Part shown: positions 52,113 to 61,480 of the stretch, piece after piece
How positions within the stretch are numbered: the first letter of the stretch is position 1
How the letters are laid out: every line of letters starts with the position of its first letter
DNA from: CAXXOK01 sp963675655
Lineage (GTDB): Bacteria > Bacillota > Clostridia > Christensenellales > Aristaeellaceae
DNA: 64,000 nt
Direction of reading: 5' to 3'
Assembly: GCA_963675655.1 (NCBI GenBank)
Contig: OY776489.1
Coordinates: 620,001 to 684,000, forward strand
Made by a program: the position numbers and the translations under genes
Notes under the pieces: model-generated
What the model was told of the DNA's origin: nothing
The model's database searches: none
Seen by the model: the letters and a program-made list of their open reading frames with translations, nothing else

Positions 52113-54089
52113 CTATATGATGTTACCATTTTCACGGTATGTGCGCCAGACGTTTTCAAAAAAATCGTCCGCTTCCGGTATCTTTCGCACCGGTCGCCAG
52201 TGAAACGCATTACTACCGGAAGAATGGATAACTTCCTGTACCTGATCCTTGCGCTCATCCTGATCCAGCGTAAATATAAACCGGTCCGGCAGCGAGGCAA
52301 AGGGCTTTGTTCCGGCGTAGTCCGTATACAGGGCACTTCCGCGGCTTTTACCGCCGTGAGCCAGATAGTCATCCATCGCGGATAGATATACCTCCTGACA
52401 GATCAGCACATCCCGCAGGCGGAACGCCTGCGCCAGATTGCCGCGTGCCGCCAGCCGTGCGTTATCGGGGAAACCCGCCAGCAGCTCCCGTGTGGCTTCC
52501 AGCCCGCCCCGGATGCTTTGCGCATCACGGATGGCTCCGCCGATTTCGCTCATACGCGCTGTAGCCTCGTCCCATAGCGCAGCCACGTTCTTCGGTTGCC
52601 CGCAAGCTTCGCCTGCCGCGCTGCTAACTAGCGCATCAGCCATATGCAGTATATCCTCCACCTGCCCGGCAACCGCACTGCGAAATGCCGCTTCCTCCAA
52701 TGGGTCGCCGCCACGTTTTGCCGCAATATAGCGTGCCGCGCGTGTGCTGCCCACCTGCCCGGCGTTCAGGGCGCTTCCGCCCGGGCGGTATACCCCGTGG
52801 CTCGCGGCGGCTTCGCCGGCAGCAAAGAACCCTTCCACGTTGGTTTGCCACCAGCAATCCACGCCCAGACCGCCGTTGTTATGCTGCGCGCACAGGGCAA
52901 TCTCCAACGGTTCTTTTGCTAAGTCCACACCCTTGTCGCGGTAAAACGCCACTGCGGGAGCATTCATGTGCAAAAGACGCTCAATGGGCGTGCCAAAGCA
53001 AGCGCCCGCGCTTTCCAAATACGCGCGCGCCTCCTGCGAAAGCGAAGCAAAATCCACGTCTCTTCCCCCGGGGTTTTGGCGAAAATCCAGATAGACCTTC
53101 CGCCCCTTTCCGGTTTCCAGATACACTAGCAAATCAATAATGGAGGAGCCTTCCGCCACTTTACGTACGTCAAAGGGCCACTGGTAGCCCTTTAAAAATA
53201 CATTCGTAAGCATTTCGCTCGCATCCGTAAAAAAGTCAAACAGGAACTCTCTTTTATCCCCGCCCTGCGCATCGGTGGAGATAAACCGCGGCAGCACCTG
53301 CATATAGGTGCCCGATACGTTCCACCGCGGATGCAGCGATGCCAGTCCGTACTGCCATTCGGTCAGGTTTTTTCCAGCTACACCCGCCTCAAAGGCCAAC
53401 CCGTTTGCGCCGTAATGCCCGTTGGGGTAAGCGCTGTTGCGGTACATGCCAGCCGGGCCGCCGGTTGCAAAAACAACATTCCTGCAATTGAACAATACAA
53501 AAGACGCGCCCTCCACAGCGGCGGTATTAAGGCACAGCAGCCCAAATACACGCTTACCGTCGCCCAGCACGCGCACAACCTGCATATGGTCGAAAATCCG
53601 TATTCCTTTTGCTTGTACGGATGCTTCCAAACATTCCGTCATCTTTTTGGAGGTATAGGGGCCAACGCTCGTCGCCCGCCTGCGCGGATCATGATCCGTC
53701 TTATAACCGATGTATTCCCCATACCGGTTTTGCGGAAAGGGCACACCCAATTCCACCAGTTTTAAAAAGCACGGTACGGAAAGGGCCGCCTCGCACAGCG
53801 CCAGATCGCCATCCACACACTGCCCGGCAAAAAGGGTTTCCGCCATCTCCCGTACACTATCGGGCTCGCCGCCGGACAGCGTGAGCTTATAATACGTTTG
53901 CTTATCGCTGCCGGTATTGCGGGATGTGCCCGCGCGCACGTGATCCGTCACAATGGCAACATCGCGCTGTCCGTAGCCGTGCAGCCGATCCGCCGCGTTG
54001 TAACCCGCAGCTCCCGTACCCACGACCACGGTATTGAGCGTTACCACAGGCAGCGTGTATACGCCCACAGAAATGGTGGTTTCCCGCAT
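52113..54089 (-). CDS. FrdA/AspO-like FAD-dependent oxidoreductase
   Basis: 658 residues. The FAD-binding Rossmann motif VVVGTGAAGYNAADRL, then AGTSRNTGSDKQTYYKL where related flavoproteins hold the flavin, CRNVVFATGGPAGMYRNS, and GGLGVDCWWQTNVEGFFAAGEAAASHGVYRPGGSALNAGQVGSTRAARYIA, the C-terminal FAD segment of the fumarate-reductase/aspartate-oxidase superfamily. No signal peptide, heme domain or FMN-binding domain is present, so it is cytoplasmic. It should oxidise or reduce a C-C (or C-N) bond of the pathway substrate. It begins 18 bases after the SDR gene. Confidence 0.87.
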   Translation of the reverse strand: MRETTISVGVYTLPVVTLNTVVVGTGAAGYNAADRLHGYGQRDVAIVTDHVRAGTSRNTGSDKQTYYKLTLSGGEPDSVREMAETLFAGQCVDGDLALCEAALSVPCFLKLVELGVPFPQNRYGEYIGYKTDHDPRRRATSVGPYTSKKMTECLEASVQAKGIRIFDHMQVVRVLGDGKRVFGLLCLNTAAVEGASFVLFNCRNVVFATGGPAGMYRNSAYPNGHYGANGLAFEAGVAGKNLTEWQYGLASLHPRWNVSGTYMQVLPRFISTDAQGGDKREFLFDFFTDASEMLTNVFLKGYQWPFDVRKVAEGSSIIDLLVYLETGKGRKVYLDFRQNPGGRDVDFASLSQEARAYLESAGACFGTPIERLLHMNAPAVAFYRDKGVDLAKEPLEIALCAQHNNGGLGVDCWWQTNVEGFFAAGEAAASHGVYRPGGSALNAGQVGSTRAARYIAAKRGGDPLEEAAFRSAVAGQVEDILHMADALVSSAAGEACGQPKNVAALWDEATARMSEIGGAIRDAQSIRGGLEATRELLAGFPDNARLAARGNLAQAFRLRDVLICQEVYLSAMDDYLAHGGKSRGSALYTDYAGTKPFASLPDRFIFTLDQDERKDQVQEVIHSSGSNAFHWRPVRKIPEADDFFENVWRTYRENGNII

Positions 54090-54106
54090 TGCCCGTCTTC
54101 CTCTCT

Positions 54107-54874
54107 TTACAGCCGCTTGATGTGGAAGCCGCCGTCAACATCGATATAGTTCCCAGTCGAATAGAGGAAATTGTCGCTCGCCAGCGCGGATACCGCGCCC
54201 GCTACGTCCTCCGGCATCCCCCAACGCGCAATGGGGAAAAGGCCTTGCGCAATCAACGCGTCGTAGCGCGCCTTTACCGTGCTGGTCATATCCGTGGCAA
54301 TCACGCCCGGGCGTACCTCGTGCACCAGAATCCCTTCCGGGGCAAGCCGGTCGGCATACAGCGTCGTCAGCATCGAAACCCCAGCCTTGGATACGCAGTA
54401 CTCTCCGCGGTTGATGGAGGAAACCACTGCGGAACAGGAGCTGATGTTGACGATCGTTCCCCTTTTTTTCCCCACAGGTTCCTGCGATATCATCTGCTTT
54501 GCCACAAGCTGCGTCAGGAACATCGTGCTTTTCGTGTTGATATCCAGCACCCTGTCCCAGCTTTCTTCCGTCATCTCCAGCAAATCGTTGCGGGTTTTGG
54601 GGCCGACGCCCGCGTTGTTCACCAGCAAATGGATTGCGCCAAAGGTTTTCACGGTTTCGCTCACCAGCCTTTGCCGATCCTGCGAAACCGCAATATTTCC
54701 TTTTATATATAGCAGCCGTGCGCCCTCAGCTTCAATCTCCTGCAGGTTCTCCCGGTACTCCTCTGCATCCCGCGTGGCTAAAACGGCAATATTGTATCCA
54801 TCTTTTGCGAGTTGTTTGGCAACCGCCAACCCAATGCCGCGGCTGCCGCCGGTGACGATGGCTGTCTTCTTCAT
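54107..54874 (-). CDS. Short-chain dehydrogenase/reductase
   Basis: 255 residues, classical SDR: TGGSRGIGLAVAKQL (cofactor), NNAGVGPKTR, the catalytic Ser in NISSCSAVVS and YCVSK (Tyr-x3-Lys), and the C-terminal NYIDVDGGFHIKRL. The loop after beta-2 (LATRDAEEYRENL) suggests NADP or NAD preference cannot be told. It oxidises or reduces a secondary alcohol or ketone. ATG after AAGGGGG. Seventeen bases after the alcohol dehydrogenase gene. Confidence 0.93.
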   Translation of the reverse strand: MKKTAIVTGGSRGIGLAVAKQLAKDGYNIAVLATRDAEEYRENLQEIEAEGARLLYIKGNIAVSQDRQRLVSETVKTFGAIHLLVNNAGVGPKTRNDLLEMTEESWDRVLDINTKSTMFLTQLVAKQMISQEPVGKKRGTIVNISSCSAVVSSINRGEYCVSKAGVSMLTTLYADRLAPEGILVHEVRPGVIATDMTSTVKARYDALIAQGLFPIARWGMPEDVAGAVSALASDNFLYSTGNYIDVDGGFHIKRL

Positions 54875-54891
54875 GTGAAAAGTCCCCCTTG

Positions 54892-55926
54892 TTATGGTTT
54901 CAAAACTACTTTAACCGTGTTTTGGGTGCTGTCCAGCGCCGTAGAAAGCGCCTGCTGAAGCTGATCCAGCGGGAAACGGTGGGTAATTAACTTTTCGATG
55001 CCAATTTCGCCCGCCATCTGCAAAGCAACGGGGAAATCCCAGCAGTAGCCCTGTGAACCCTGCACACGAATCTCATTCGTCACCAGTTTCATAACGGGAA
55101 TCGTAATCTCTGTCTGCTCGAAAATACCCACAACCGTTGCAAGCCCCTGCTTACGCAGCATCGTCATCGCCTGCACGAATGTTTCCTGCCGACCGACGCA
55201 TTCCAGCACCTTATCTACGCCTTTACCGCCTGTCAGCCTGCGCACCGTCGCTTCCAGGTCTTCCCCTTTGCCGGGGTTTACGGTACAGGTTGCGCCCAGC
55301 GATTGGGCCATTTCCAATCGGAAAGCGGAAAAGTCGGAAACGATCACTTCCGCCGCGCCAGAACGCTTGCACAGCGCCGCAGCCAGCATACCGATAGCGC
55401 CTGCGCCAAGCACAAGCACGGTTTCGCCCATGCGCACATCCGCCCGACGTACTGCATGTACCGCTACGGCCAAAGGCTCGATCAGCGCGCCGGCTTCGTA
55501 GCTGATAGAATCCGGCAGGGGGAATACGCTGGAAGCTTTTACCGTAATATAATCCGCCATGGCGCCGTCGCCTCTGCGGTAGATAAAGCTAAGTTGATCG
55601 CAGCTGCCGTACTCGCCGTGGCGGCAGGCATCGCAAGTGCCGCAAGCTTCGCAGGGTTCCACCGTTACCCGCTCGCCAATGTGCAAGTTTTTTACGTCGC
55701 TGCCCATTGCTACGACGTCTCCGGAAAACTCATGGCCAATCGTCGCGGGCAGCGGTACGCTGGGGTGCTTGGCTTTAAAAATGTGCAAATCACTGCCGCA
55801 CAGCGCGCTGGCTTTGATGTGTATTACCACTTCATTTTCTGCAGGCGGCGAAACGGCGCGGGTGAAAAAATCGGTTTCCCCTGCTTTTACAATGCGGCCT
55901 ACACGGCTCACCATCGCTTCGCTCAT
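54892..55926 (-). CDS. Zinc-dependent alcohol/polyol dehydrogenase (MDR family)
   Basis: 344 residues. Catalytic zinc site SALCGSDLH and GHEFSGDV, structural zinc loop CEACGTCDACRHGEYGSC, and a Rossmann core VLVLGAGAIGMLAAALCKRSGA. It resembles the sorbitol/galactitol-phosphate/threonine dehydrogenase group, so a polyol or sugar acid is likely. Its start overlaps the OYE stop by four bases (ATGA), so the two are coupled. Confidence 0.94.
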   Translation of the reverse strand: MSEAMVSRVGRIVKAGETDFFTRAVSPPAENEVVIHIKASALCGSDLHIFKAKHPSVPLPATIGHEFSGDVVAMGSDVKNLHIGERVTVEPCEACGTCDACRHGEYGSCDQLSFIYRRGDGAMADYITVKASSVFPLPDSISYEAGALIEPLAVAVHAVRRADVRMGETVLVLGAGAIGMLAAALCKRSGAAEVIVSDFSAFRLEMAQSLGATCTVNPGKGEDLEATVRRLTGGKGVDKVLECVGRQETFVQAMTMLRKQGLATVVGIFEQTEITIPVMKLVTNEIRVQGSQGYCWDFPVALQMAGEIGIEKLITHRFPLDQLQQALSTALDSTQNTVKVVLKP

Positions 55927-57293
55927 TTCTTCTCCCTCGCTTCCGCTTCATCGTGGTACTGCTTATACAGGGGAGCGTATACCTTCGCATCACGCATCAC
56001 GCATCCAGCTTTGCCGTGGTCACGCATGATCTGCGTGCATTTGGAGCAGGTAGTGCAGCACTTTTGGGGATCCATTTCGCCGGTTGTCAGAATGTCACGG
56101 GGCGCATCGGGGTAAGCAAAGCTGGAGCGTCCAAGCCCCATGAAGCTGCAATCCCCAGCGGCAATGTTCGCCGCACCCGCATAGGGCAGGTACTGCCGAA
56201 GCCACGTGTAGCCGTTGCCGACAACGGGTATATCCCCCGCCGCCTTCTGTATCTTGCGGGTAAAATCAAACAAGCGCGCTACGCTTTCCAACGGATGTTC
56301 ATCCGGCACAGGAATACCGGCGCTGGAAATGTCAAACGGGCGCGTCACCTGCGGATAAATGTAATACGGGTTGCCCGCCGAATTGCTCAGCAAGCCAACG
56401 CCCTTTTCACAGAGCATACGCACCAGCGCCATGGGTTCCTCAGGGTCGAATTTCCAAAAATCCTTCTGGTCCTCCCCAAATCCGTACGGGTAGGGGTGCG
56501 CATCAAACACGTTAAACCGGCAAGCAATAATAAAATCATCGCCCAGCTCCGCATGAATCGCATCGATCGTGTCACGTAAAAAGCGCGTACGGTTTTCAAA
56601 ACTGCCGCCGTATTTCCCTGCGCGGGTATGGCTTGCCAGCAGTTCGCTAAGCAAATAACGGTGGCAGCTTTTTAAATCCACACCGTCAAAACCCACTTCG
56701 CGGGCAAGCTTTGCGGAGGCTACGTACCGGCCGATCAGATCATCCAGATACATATCGGTCACCACAGGCGCATCCGGCGTAAGCCCCACGCGCGGGTCGA
56801 GCAACGGGTCGTGCTGCGGCACGATCGGCGCTGCCTTATGCCCGTGCGGGCGGGAGTAGCGCCCGGAGTGTGTAAGTTGCAGCACGTTCACCGGCCGGTG
56901 CTCCGCACCGTTCCTCCGGGCCGCTTCCGTGTTGGCTTTGGCAAGCAAACCGGCAAACTCTGCCCGGTTTTCTTTGGTCAGCATCATTTGCAGTTCGTTG
57001 GCGCGGCCTTCCTCGACCACGGCGCACGCTTCCCACCATAGCAGCCCGGCACCGCCGCCTGCAAAACGCATATATCGGCGCTCCACCAGTTCGCTGGGCG
57101 AGCCATCCGGATTAGAATCGCACCCTTCCATCGGCAATACCGCCATCGCGTTGGGCGCGGTTTTCGTACCAACCTTCACTGGGCTTTTCAGTGGGGATAA
57201 ATCCTCCGAAAGCGTAATATTCACGCCTAATTCGGTAATTTTATCACGCATCGACGCCAGCGTCGGAAAATGAAATTTTTCATGAGAAGCCAT
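55923..57293 (-). CDS. Old-Yellow-Enzyme-type NADH:flavin oxidoreductase with Fe-S cluster, lacking the pyridine-nucleotide domain
   Basis: 456 residues. TIM-barrel FMN enzyme: PMEGCDSNPDG, NVLQLTHSGRYS, FDGVDLKSCHRYLLSELLASHTRAGKYGGSFENRTRFL, and GDCSFMGLGRSSFAYPD. A C-terminal CCTTCSKCTQIMRDHGKAGC holds the 4Fe-4S ligands seen in 2,4-dienoyl-CoA-reductase-type members. Those usually continue with about 250 residues of FAD/NAD domain, which is missing, so electrons must arrive from another protein. It likely reduces an activated C=C. ATG after AAGGAGG. Confidence 0.92.
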   Translation of the reverse strand: MASHEKFHFPTLASMRDKITELGVNITLSEDLSPLKSPVKVGTKTAPNAMAVLPMEGCDSNPDGSPSELVERRYMRFAGGGAGLLWWEACAVVEEGRANELQMMLTKENRAEFAGLLAKANTEAARRNGAEHRPVNVLQLTHSGRYSRPHGHKAAPIVPQHDPLLDPRVGLTPDAPVVTDMYLDDLIGRYVASAKLAREVGFDGVDLKSCHRYLLSELLASHTRAGKYGGSFENRTRFLRDTIDAIHAELGDDFIIACRFNVFDAHPYPYGFGEDQKDFWKFDPEEPMALVRMLCEKGVGLLSNSAGNPYYIYPQVTRPFDISSAGIPVPDEHPLESVARLFDFTRKIQKAAGDIPVVGNGYTWLRQYLPYAGAANIAAGDCSFMGLGRSSFAYPDAPRDILTTGEMDPQKCCTTCSKCTQIMRDHGKAGCVMRDAKVYAPLYKQYHDEAEAREKK

Positions 57294-57308
57294 CGCTACT
57301 CCTCCTTT

Positions 57309-58313
57309 TTATCGTGTCGATTTGCGGATAATCAAATCCGTGCTTAATATATCCACCTGTGGGGGCGCAAGCTTGCCCGTCTTTTCCTTATGCTGTATCT
57401 GCCGAATCAGCTTGCTCGCTGCCAACGCGCCGATTTCGTACAGCGGCTGGGCAACAGTGGAAAGCGGCGGCTCGATCTGCGCGCTCGTTTCCACATTGTC
57501 AATCCCCATTACGGAAATTTCATCCGGTATGGCGATGCCCGCATCGTGCAGCGCGCGCATCACAACAAAGGCCTTGGGGTCGCTGCTGGCAAGCACCGCA
57601 TCCATCTGTACGCCTTTTTTCAGCAGATTCCGCATCAGGTAATAAAAGCTTCCTGTTCCGTTGGTTTCGTGAATCACCAATTGCTCGTCGTAGGGAATAT
57701 GATTTGCTTCCAAAGCCCGCTTATAGCCCTTGTAGCGGTCTTTGTACAGCGGTATTTCTTCCCGGCCCATGGCAAAGGCAATCCTTTTATGCCCGGAACG
57801 GATGAGGTACTGCGTCGCGTCAAACGCCGCGCCTTCGTTATCAATGCCCACGGCGTCGATCGTATCATCATAAATACGGCTGGTCAGCACGACCGGAAAC
57901 CCTTCCTGCCACAGTTTGCGGATATGGTCGGAGCCCGGCAGCATAGACGCGACGATAAACCCGTCGATAAACCGCGTGCGCAGCCTTGTAATATAGCGTT
58001 TCTCCTCTTCTACATCCTCATCGGTGTTGCAGAGGATTACCGTGTAGCCTGCTTTGCGTGCCGTATCCTCCACGCCCCGCGCAATGGTGGGGAAGATGAG
58101 GTTTTGGATGCTTGGCACCATCAGCGCGATGGTGTTGCTGTGCCCCAGCTTCAGGCTTTTAGCCAACTCATTAGGCCGGTAGTCCAGCAATCGAACGGCA
58201 TCCATAACACGTATCCGCGTTTTGATGTTTACCACTGACTTGTTGGAAAGTACGCGGGATACGGTACTTGTGGATACGCCGGCTTGCTCGGCTACGTCTT
58301 TCAAACTTACCAT
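57309..58313 (-). CDS. LacI family transcriptional regulator
   Basis: 334 residues. N-terminal helix-turn-helix SLKDVAEQAGVSTSTVSRVLSNKSVV and hinge RLLDYRPNELAKSLK, then a periplasmic-binding-like effector domain (ALMVPSIQNLIFPTIARGVEDTARKAGY, IGIDNEGAAFDATQYLIRSGHKRIAFAMG). It most likely represses this catabolic unit in the absence of substrate. It sits inside the unit, between the dehydratase and the OYE gene, rather than at an end. ATG after GGAAGGAG. No operator can be assigned, because the main promoter lies beyond the window. Confidence 0.95.
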   Translation of the reverse strand: MVSLKDVAEQAGVSTSTVSRVLSNKSVVNIKTRIRVMDAVRLLDYRPNELAKSLKLGHSNTIALMVPSIQNLIFPTIARGVEDTARKAGYTVILCNTDEDVEEEKRYITRLRTRFIDGFIVASMLPGSDHIRKLWQEGFPVVLTSRIYDDTIDAVGIDNEGAAFDATQYLIRSGHKRIAFAMGREEIPLYKDRYKGYKRALEANHIPYDEQLVIHETNGTGSFYYLMRNLLKKGVQMDAVLASSDPKAFVVMRALHDAGIAIPDEISVMGIDNVETSAQIEPPLSTVAQPLYEIGALAASKLIRQIQHKEKTGKLAPPQVDILSTDLIIRKSTR

Positions 58314-58340
58314 TGCCCGTTCTCCTTCCTGTTTTAAAAA

Positions 58341-59996
58341 TCAATCCCAGTACACAGTCGCCCCGCGATGGGCGCTGGTGGTATTTTTACGGTAGAGCGA
58401 CAGCCAGCCTGTCGCGGGTTTGCGCACCAGCTTCCAACCTGCGCGGCGGCGGGCGAACTCTTCCTCGTCCACGTCCACCGTCAGGCTGCGGCCAGCGATG
58501 TCGATATGGATCACATCGCCGTCTTTCAGCAGCGCGATATTGCCGCCCTCGTAGGCTTCCGGGCTTACATGGCCAATCGCCAGCCCGCCGGTAGCCCCGG
58601 AAAAACGCCCGTCGCTCACCAGCGCAATCTTCGTACCCAGCCCCTTGCCCAATACCGCCGCCATAAAGGTTTCCATATGCGGCATGCCAGGCGATCCCTT
58701 GGGGCCTTCGTAGCGAATTACAACCACGTCGCCCGCCACAATCTCATCCTTTAAAATGGCGTGCCAGGCGTCATCCTGTGAATTATACACTTTTGCAGGG
58801 CCGGAGAACAGCCACGCGGCTTCCTCCACCGCGCTGAATTTCACAATGGCGCTGTCGGCGGCAATGTTGCCTTTTAGCACTGCAAGCCCGCCCTGTTCAT
58901 TCACAGGCTGCGCAACAGGGTGGATGACCTCCGGGTTGCGGTTCTCGCTTGCCTGCGCCATTTCCCCAATGGTGCCGAACATTCCCCCAGCGCTGACGTC
59001 TATTTTACCACCGGCTGCCAGTTCCTTTACCACTGCGCCAAGGCCGCCCGCACGGGAGAAATCCTCCATGGTGTAGCGCGGGTGGTTGGGGTAAATAGTG
59101 CTTACCACCGGCACTTCGCGGCTGATGCGGTCAAACGTTTCCGGCGTAATATCAAACCCGCCCTGCCGCGCTATGGCGGGAATGTGCAGCAGGCTATTGG
59201 TCGAGCCGCCCGTAGCCATCATGTACCGTACAACGTTTTCAAAGCTGGATTGTGTCAGAAAATCCAGCGGACGGCGGCCATCCTTCACTGCCTGCGCAAC
59301 GGTGCGCGCGGCTTGCCGCGCCATTTCGTGCCATTGCGGCGTCTGGCTGCGGATGCTTGCATTGCCGTGCGGGGAAAAGCCCAACACTTCCGCCGTTGCA
59401 CACATGGTGTTGGCTGTGCCCATAAAGGGGCATGCACCCGGCGTAGGGCATGCGTGGCGTACGACCGCCTTGTATTCCTCGCGGGTGATGTCCCCGCCAA
59501 TGTAGGCGGCATACGCCTGCTTGGTGTGGGTCAGCGTAAGCATTTTTCCATTCAATTCTCCGGGCGCCATATAGCCGCCGGTAAACATGACCGTCGGGAT
59601 GTTCACACGCAGCGCGCCCATGAGCATGCCAGGTACGATTTTATCACAGGTTGCCATGATAACCATACCTTCCAGCATGTTCAGCTCCGCCAGCGTTTCC
59701 ACTTCGCTGGAAACCAAGTCACGCGTCGGCAGCGTGTAACGGTCGCCGGGCGTGTTGCTGCAAATGCCGTCGCACACACCCAAACTGGGCAATTCCAGCG
59801 CCAGCCCGCCCGCGGCGTAGATTTCTGCTTTCATTTCCTCAATCACGTCGCGCAGGGGATAATGCCCGGGGTTCATTTCGTTCCAGGAATTGATCAACCC
59901 GATGATGGGGCGCTTCACTTCTTCTTCGCCCACACCCATCGCAAATAAAAGCGCGTTTCGATGGTCGAGCGACTCCTCATTCCATACCCGTATCAT
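58341..59996 (-). CDS. IlvD/Edd family dehydratase
   Basis: 551 residues. The three Fe-S cysteines are in LPSLGVCDGI, MATCDKIVPGML and PGACPFMGTANTM, with TGGSTNSLLHIPAIAR, YEGPKGSPGMPHMETF and VSDGRFSGATGGLAIGHVSPEA. The family includes dihydroxy-acid dehydratase (IlvD), phosphogluconate dehydratase (Edd) and sugar-acid dehydratases. Since no ilv genes are near and a LacI regulator and polyol dehydrogenase follow, a sugar or other polyhydroxy-acid dehydratase fits best. First enzyme gene after the transporter. ATG with AAAGGA ten bases ahead. Confidence 0.9.
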   Translation of the reverse strand: MIRVWNEESLDHRNALLFAMGVGEEEVKRPIIGLINSWNEMNPGHYPLRDVIEEMKAEIYAAGGLALELPSLGVCDGICSNTPGDRYTLPTRDLVSSEVETLAELNMLEGMVIMATCDKIVPGMLMGALRVNIPTVMFTGGYMAPGELNGKMLTLTHTKQAYAAYIGGDITREEYKAVVRHACPTPGACPFMGTANTMCATAEVLGFSPHGNASIRSQTPQWHEMARQAARTVAQAVKDGRRPLDFLTQSSFENVVRYMMATGGSTNSLLHIPAIARQGGFDITPETFDRISREVPVVSTIYPNHPRYTMEDFSRAGGLGAVVKELAAGGKIDVSAGGMFGTIGEMAQASENRNPEVIHPVAQPVNEQGGLAVLKGNIAADSAIVKFSAVEEAAWLFSGPAKVYNSQDDAWHAILKDEIVAGDVVVIRYEGPKGSPGMPHMETFMAAVLGKGLGTKIALVSDGRFSGATGGLAIGHVSPEAYEGGNIALLKDGDVIHIDIAGRSLTVDVDEEEFARRRAGWKLVRKPATGWLSLYRKNTTSAHRGATVYWD

Positions 59997-60012
59997 AGCA
60001 AGGGCTTCCTTT

Positions 60013-60711
60013 CTATGCGCCTAAATAGGCTTTCTTCACCACGTCCGAGCAAAGCAGATCCTTGCCCGTTCCGCAAACGGTCACCATGCCGTTTTCCAGC
60101 ACGCAGGCTTTATCGCAAATCGAGAGCGCCTTGCGGGCGTTTTGTTCTACCAGAAAAATCGTAATGCCCGAATCTCTTATTTCCTTGATTAAATCGAAAA
60201 TCTGGTTAACGATAATAGGAGCCAGTCCGAGGCTGGGCTCGTCCATCAGCATAATTTTCGGTTTGGACATCAGGCCGCGCGCGATGGCGAGCATCTGCTG
60301 TTCACCGCCGGAAAGCGTACCGGCAAACTGGTTTTTCCGTTCGCGCAGAATGGGAAAGCGGGAATACTGCGCTTCCAAATCCGCTTCTACATTCTTATTC
60401 AGGTAGCCGCCCACGAGCAGATTATCCTGTATCGTCAGGCCGGAGAACGTTTTGCGGCCTTCCGGCACATGCACGATTCCCTTCTTAACAATCTCGTGCG
60501 GTTTGCCGGGCAGCTTCTTACCCATAAACTCCACATGCCCGGTCACCGGCTTCACCAGCCCGGAGATAGTGCGCAGCAGCGAGGTTTTGCCTGCGCCGTT
60601 GGAGCCGATAATGCTGTAAATCTCCCCTTCGTTCGCTTCGATGGAGACATGCTTCAGCGCAACCACATGATCGTAATTCACACTCAGGTCCTTTACTTCC
60701 AGCATCGCCAC
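60013..60711 (-). CDS. livF: LivF-type ABC transporter ATP-binding protein
   Basis: 232 residues, one ABC domain: Walker A GSNGAGKTSLLRT, signature LSGGEQQMLAIARGLM, Walker B KIMLMDEPSLGLAP. It powers the importer with LivG. One base separates it from livG. The livF name denotes family (branched-chain amino-acid type), not proven substrate. Confidence 0.93.
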   Translation of the reverse strand: MAMLEVKDLSVNYDHVVALKHVSIEANEGEIYSIIGSNGAGKTSLLRTISGLVKPVTGHVEFMGKKLPGKPHEIVKKGIVHVPEGRKTFSGLTIQDNLLVGGYLNKNVEADLEAQYSRFPILRERKNQFAGTLSGGEQQMLAIARGLMSKPKIMLMDEPSLGLAPIIVNQIFDLIKEIRDSGITIFLVEQNARKALSICDKACVLENGMVTVCGTGKDLLCSDVVKKAYLGA

Positions 60712-60712
60712 G

Positions 60713-61480
60713 TCAGCATTCCTCCTTTCCCAGATAAGCCTCGATCACCTCAGGGTTGTTGCGTACCTCGTCCGGCGTGCCGGACGCGATGGTTTTACCG
60801 AAGTTTTGCACATGGATGATCTGCGAAATGCTCATCACCAGCTCCAAACGGTGCTCGATCAGCAAAATGGCAAACCCGATGTCGTTTGAAAGCTTGAGTA
60901 TCAAGTCCGTCAGTTCCCCCACCTCGACCGGGTTTAACCCGGCGGCAGGCTCGTCCAGTAAAAGCACCTTCGGCTCGCAGGTCAGCGCGCGGGCAATTTC
61001 CAGCCTGCGGCGATAGCCGTAGGACATGTTATCCGGCCGCTCATTGGCATATTTTTCTAATCCTACCACTTTCAAAAATTCCATGCAAATCTCGCGGCCG
61101 CGCTTTTCTTCCGCAAAGCGCTTAGAAAGAGGCAGCAGCGATCCGGGCACGCCATAGCGGCTGCGCGGGTCAAAAGCGCACATTACGTTATCCAGTACCG
61201 AAAGTCCCTTAAACAGGCGGATATTCTGGAACGTGCGGCCCATGCCCTCCCGGCTGATTTTATACTGCTCCATGTTTGTGATCGTTTTCCCATCCAACAC
61301 CACCTGCCCCTTATCGGGCGGATAGATACCGGAGACCACGTTGAAAATCGTCGTTTTTCCGGCGCCGTTGGGGCCGATGATACCGTGTATCTGTCCGCGG
61401 TCCGCCTCGATGGAAAAATCCTGTATTGCTTTGACGCCGCCAAAGCTTTTATAAATATTTTCTACCTTTAAAACAGCCAC
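60713..61480 (-). CDS. livG: LivG-type ABC transporter ATP-binding protein
   Basis: 255 residues. Walker A GPNGAGKTTIFNVVSG, signature MSYGYRRRLEIARAL, Walker B KVLLLDEPAAGLNPVE, and the C-terminal BCA-type extension. Second ATPase of the importer. Contiguous with livM. Confidence 0.93.
   Translation of the reverse strand: MAVLKVENIYKSFGGVKAIQDFSIEADRGQIHGIIGPNGAGKTTIFNVVSGIYPPDKGQVVLDGKTITNMEQYKISREGMGRTFQNIRLFKGLSVLDNVMCAFDPRSRYGVPGSLLPLSKRFAEEKRGREICMEFLKVVGLEKYANERPDNMSYGYRRRLEIARALTCEPKVLLLDEPAAGLNPVEVGELTDLILKLSNDIGFAILLIEHRLELVMSISQIIHVQNFGKTIASGTPDEVRNNPEVIEAYLGKEEC

Noticed and set aside
58341..59996. Calling this gene ilvD (branched-chain amino-acid synthesis)
   Set aside because: Neighbours are a LacI regulator, importer and redox enzymes, and no other ilv gene is present, so only the family is claimed.
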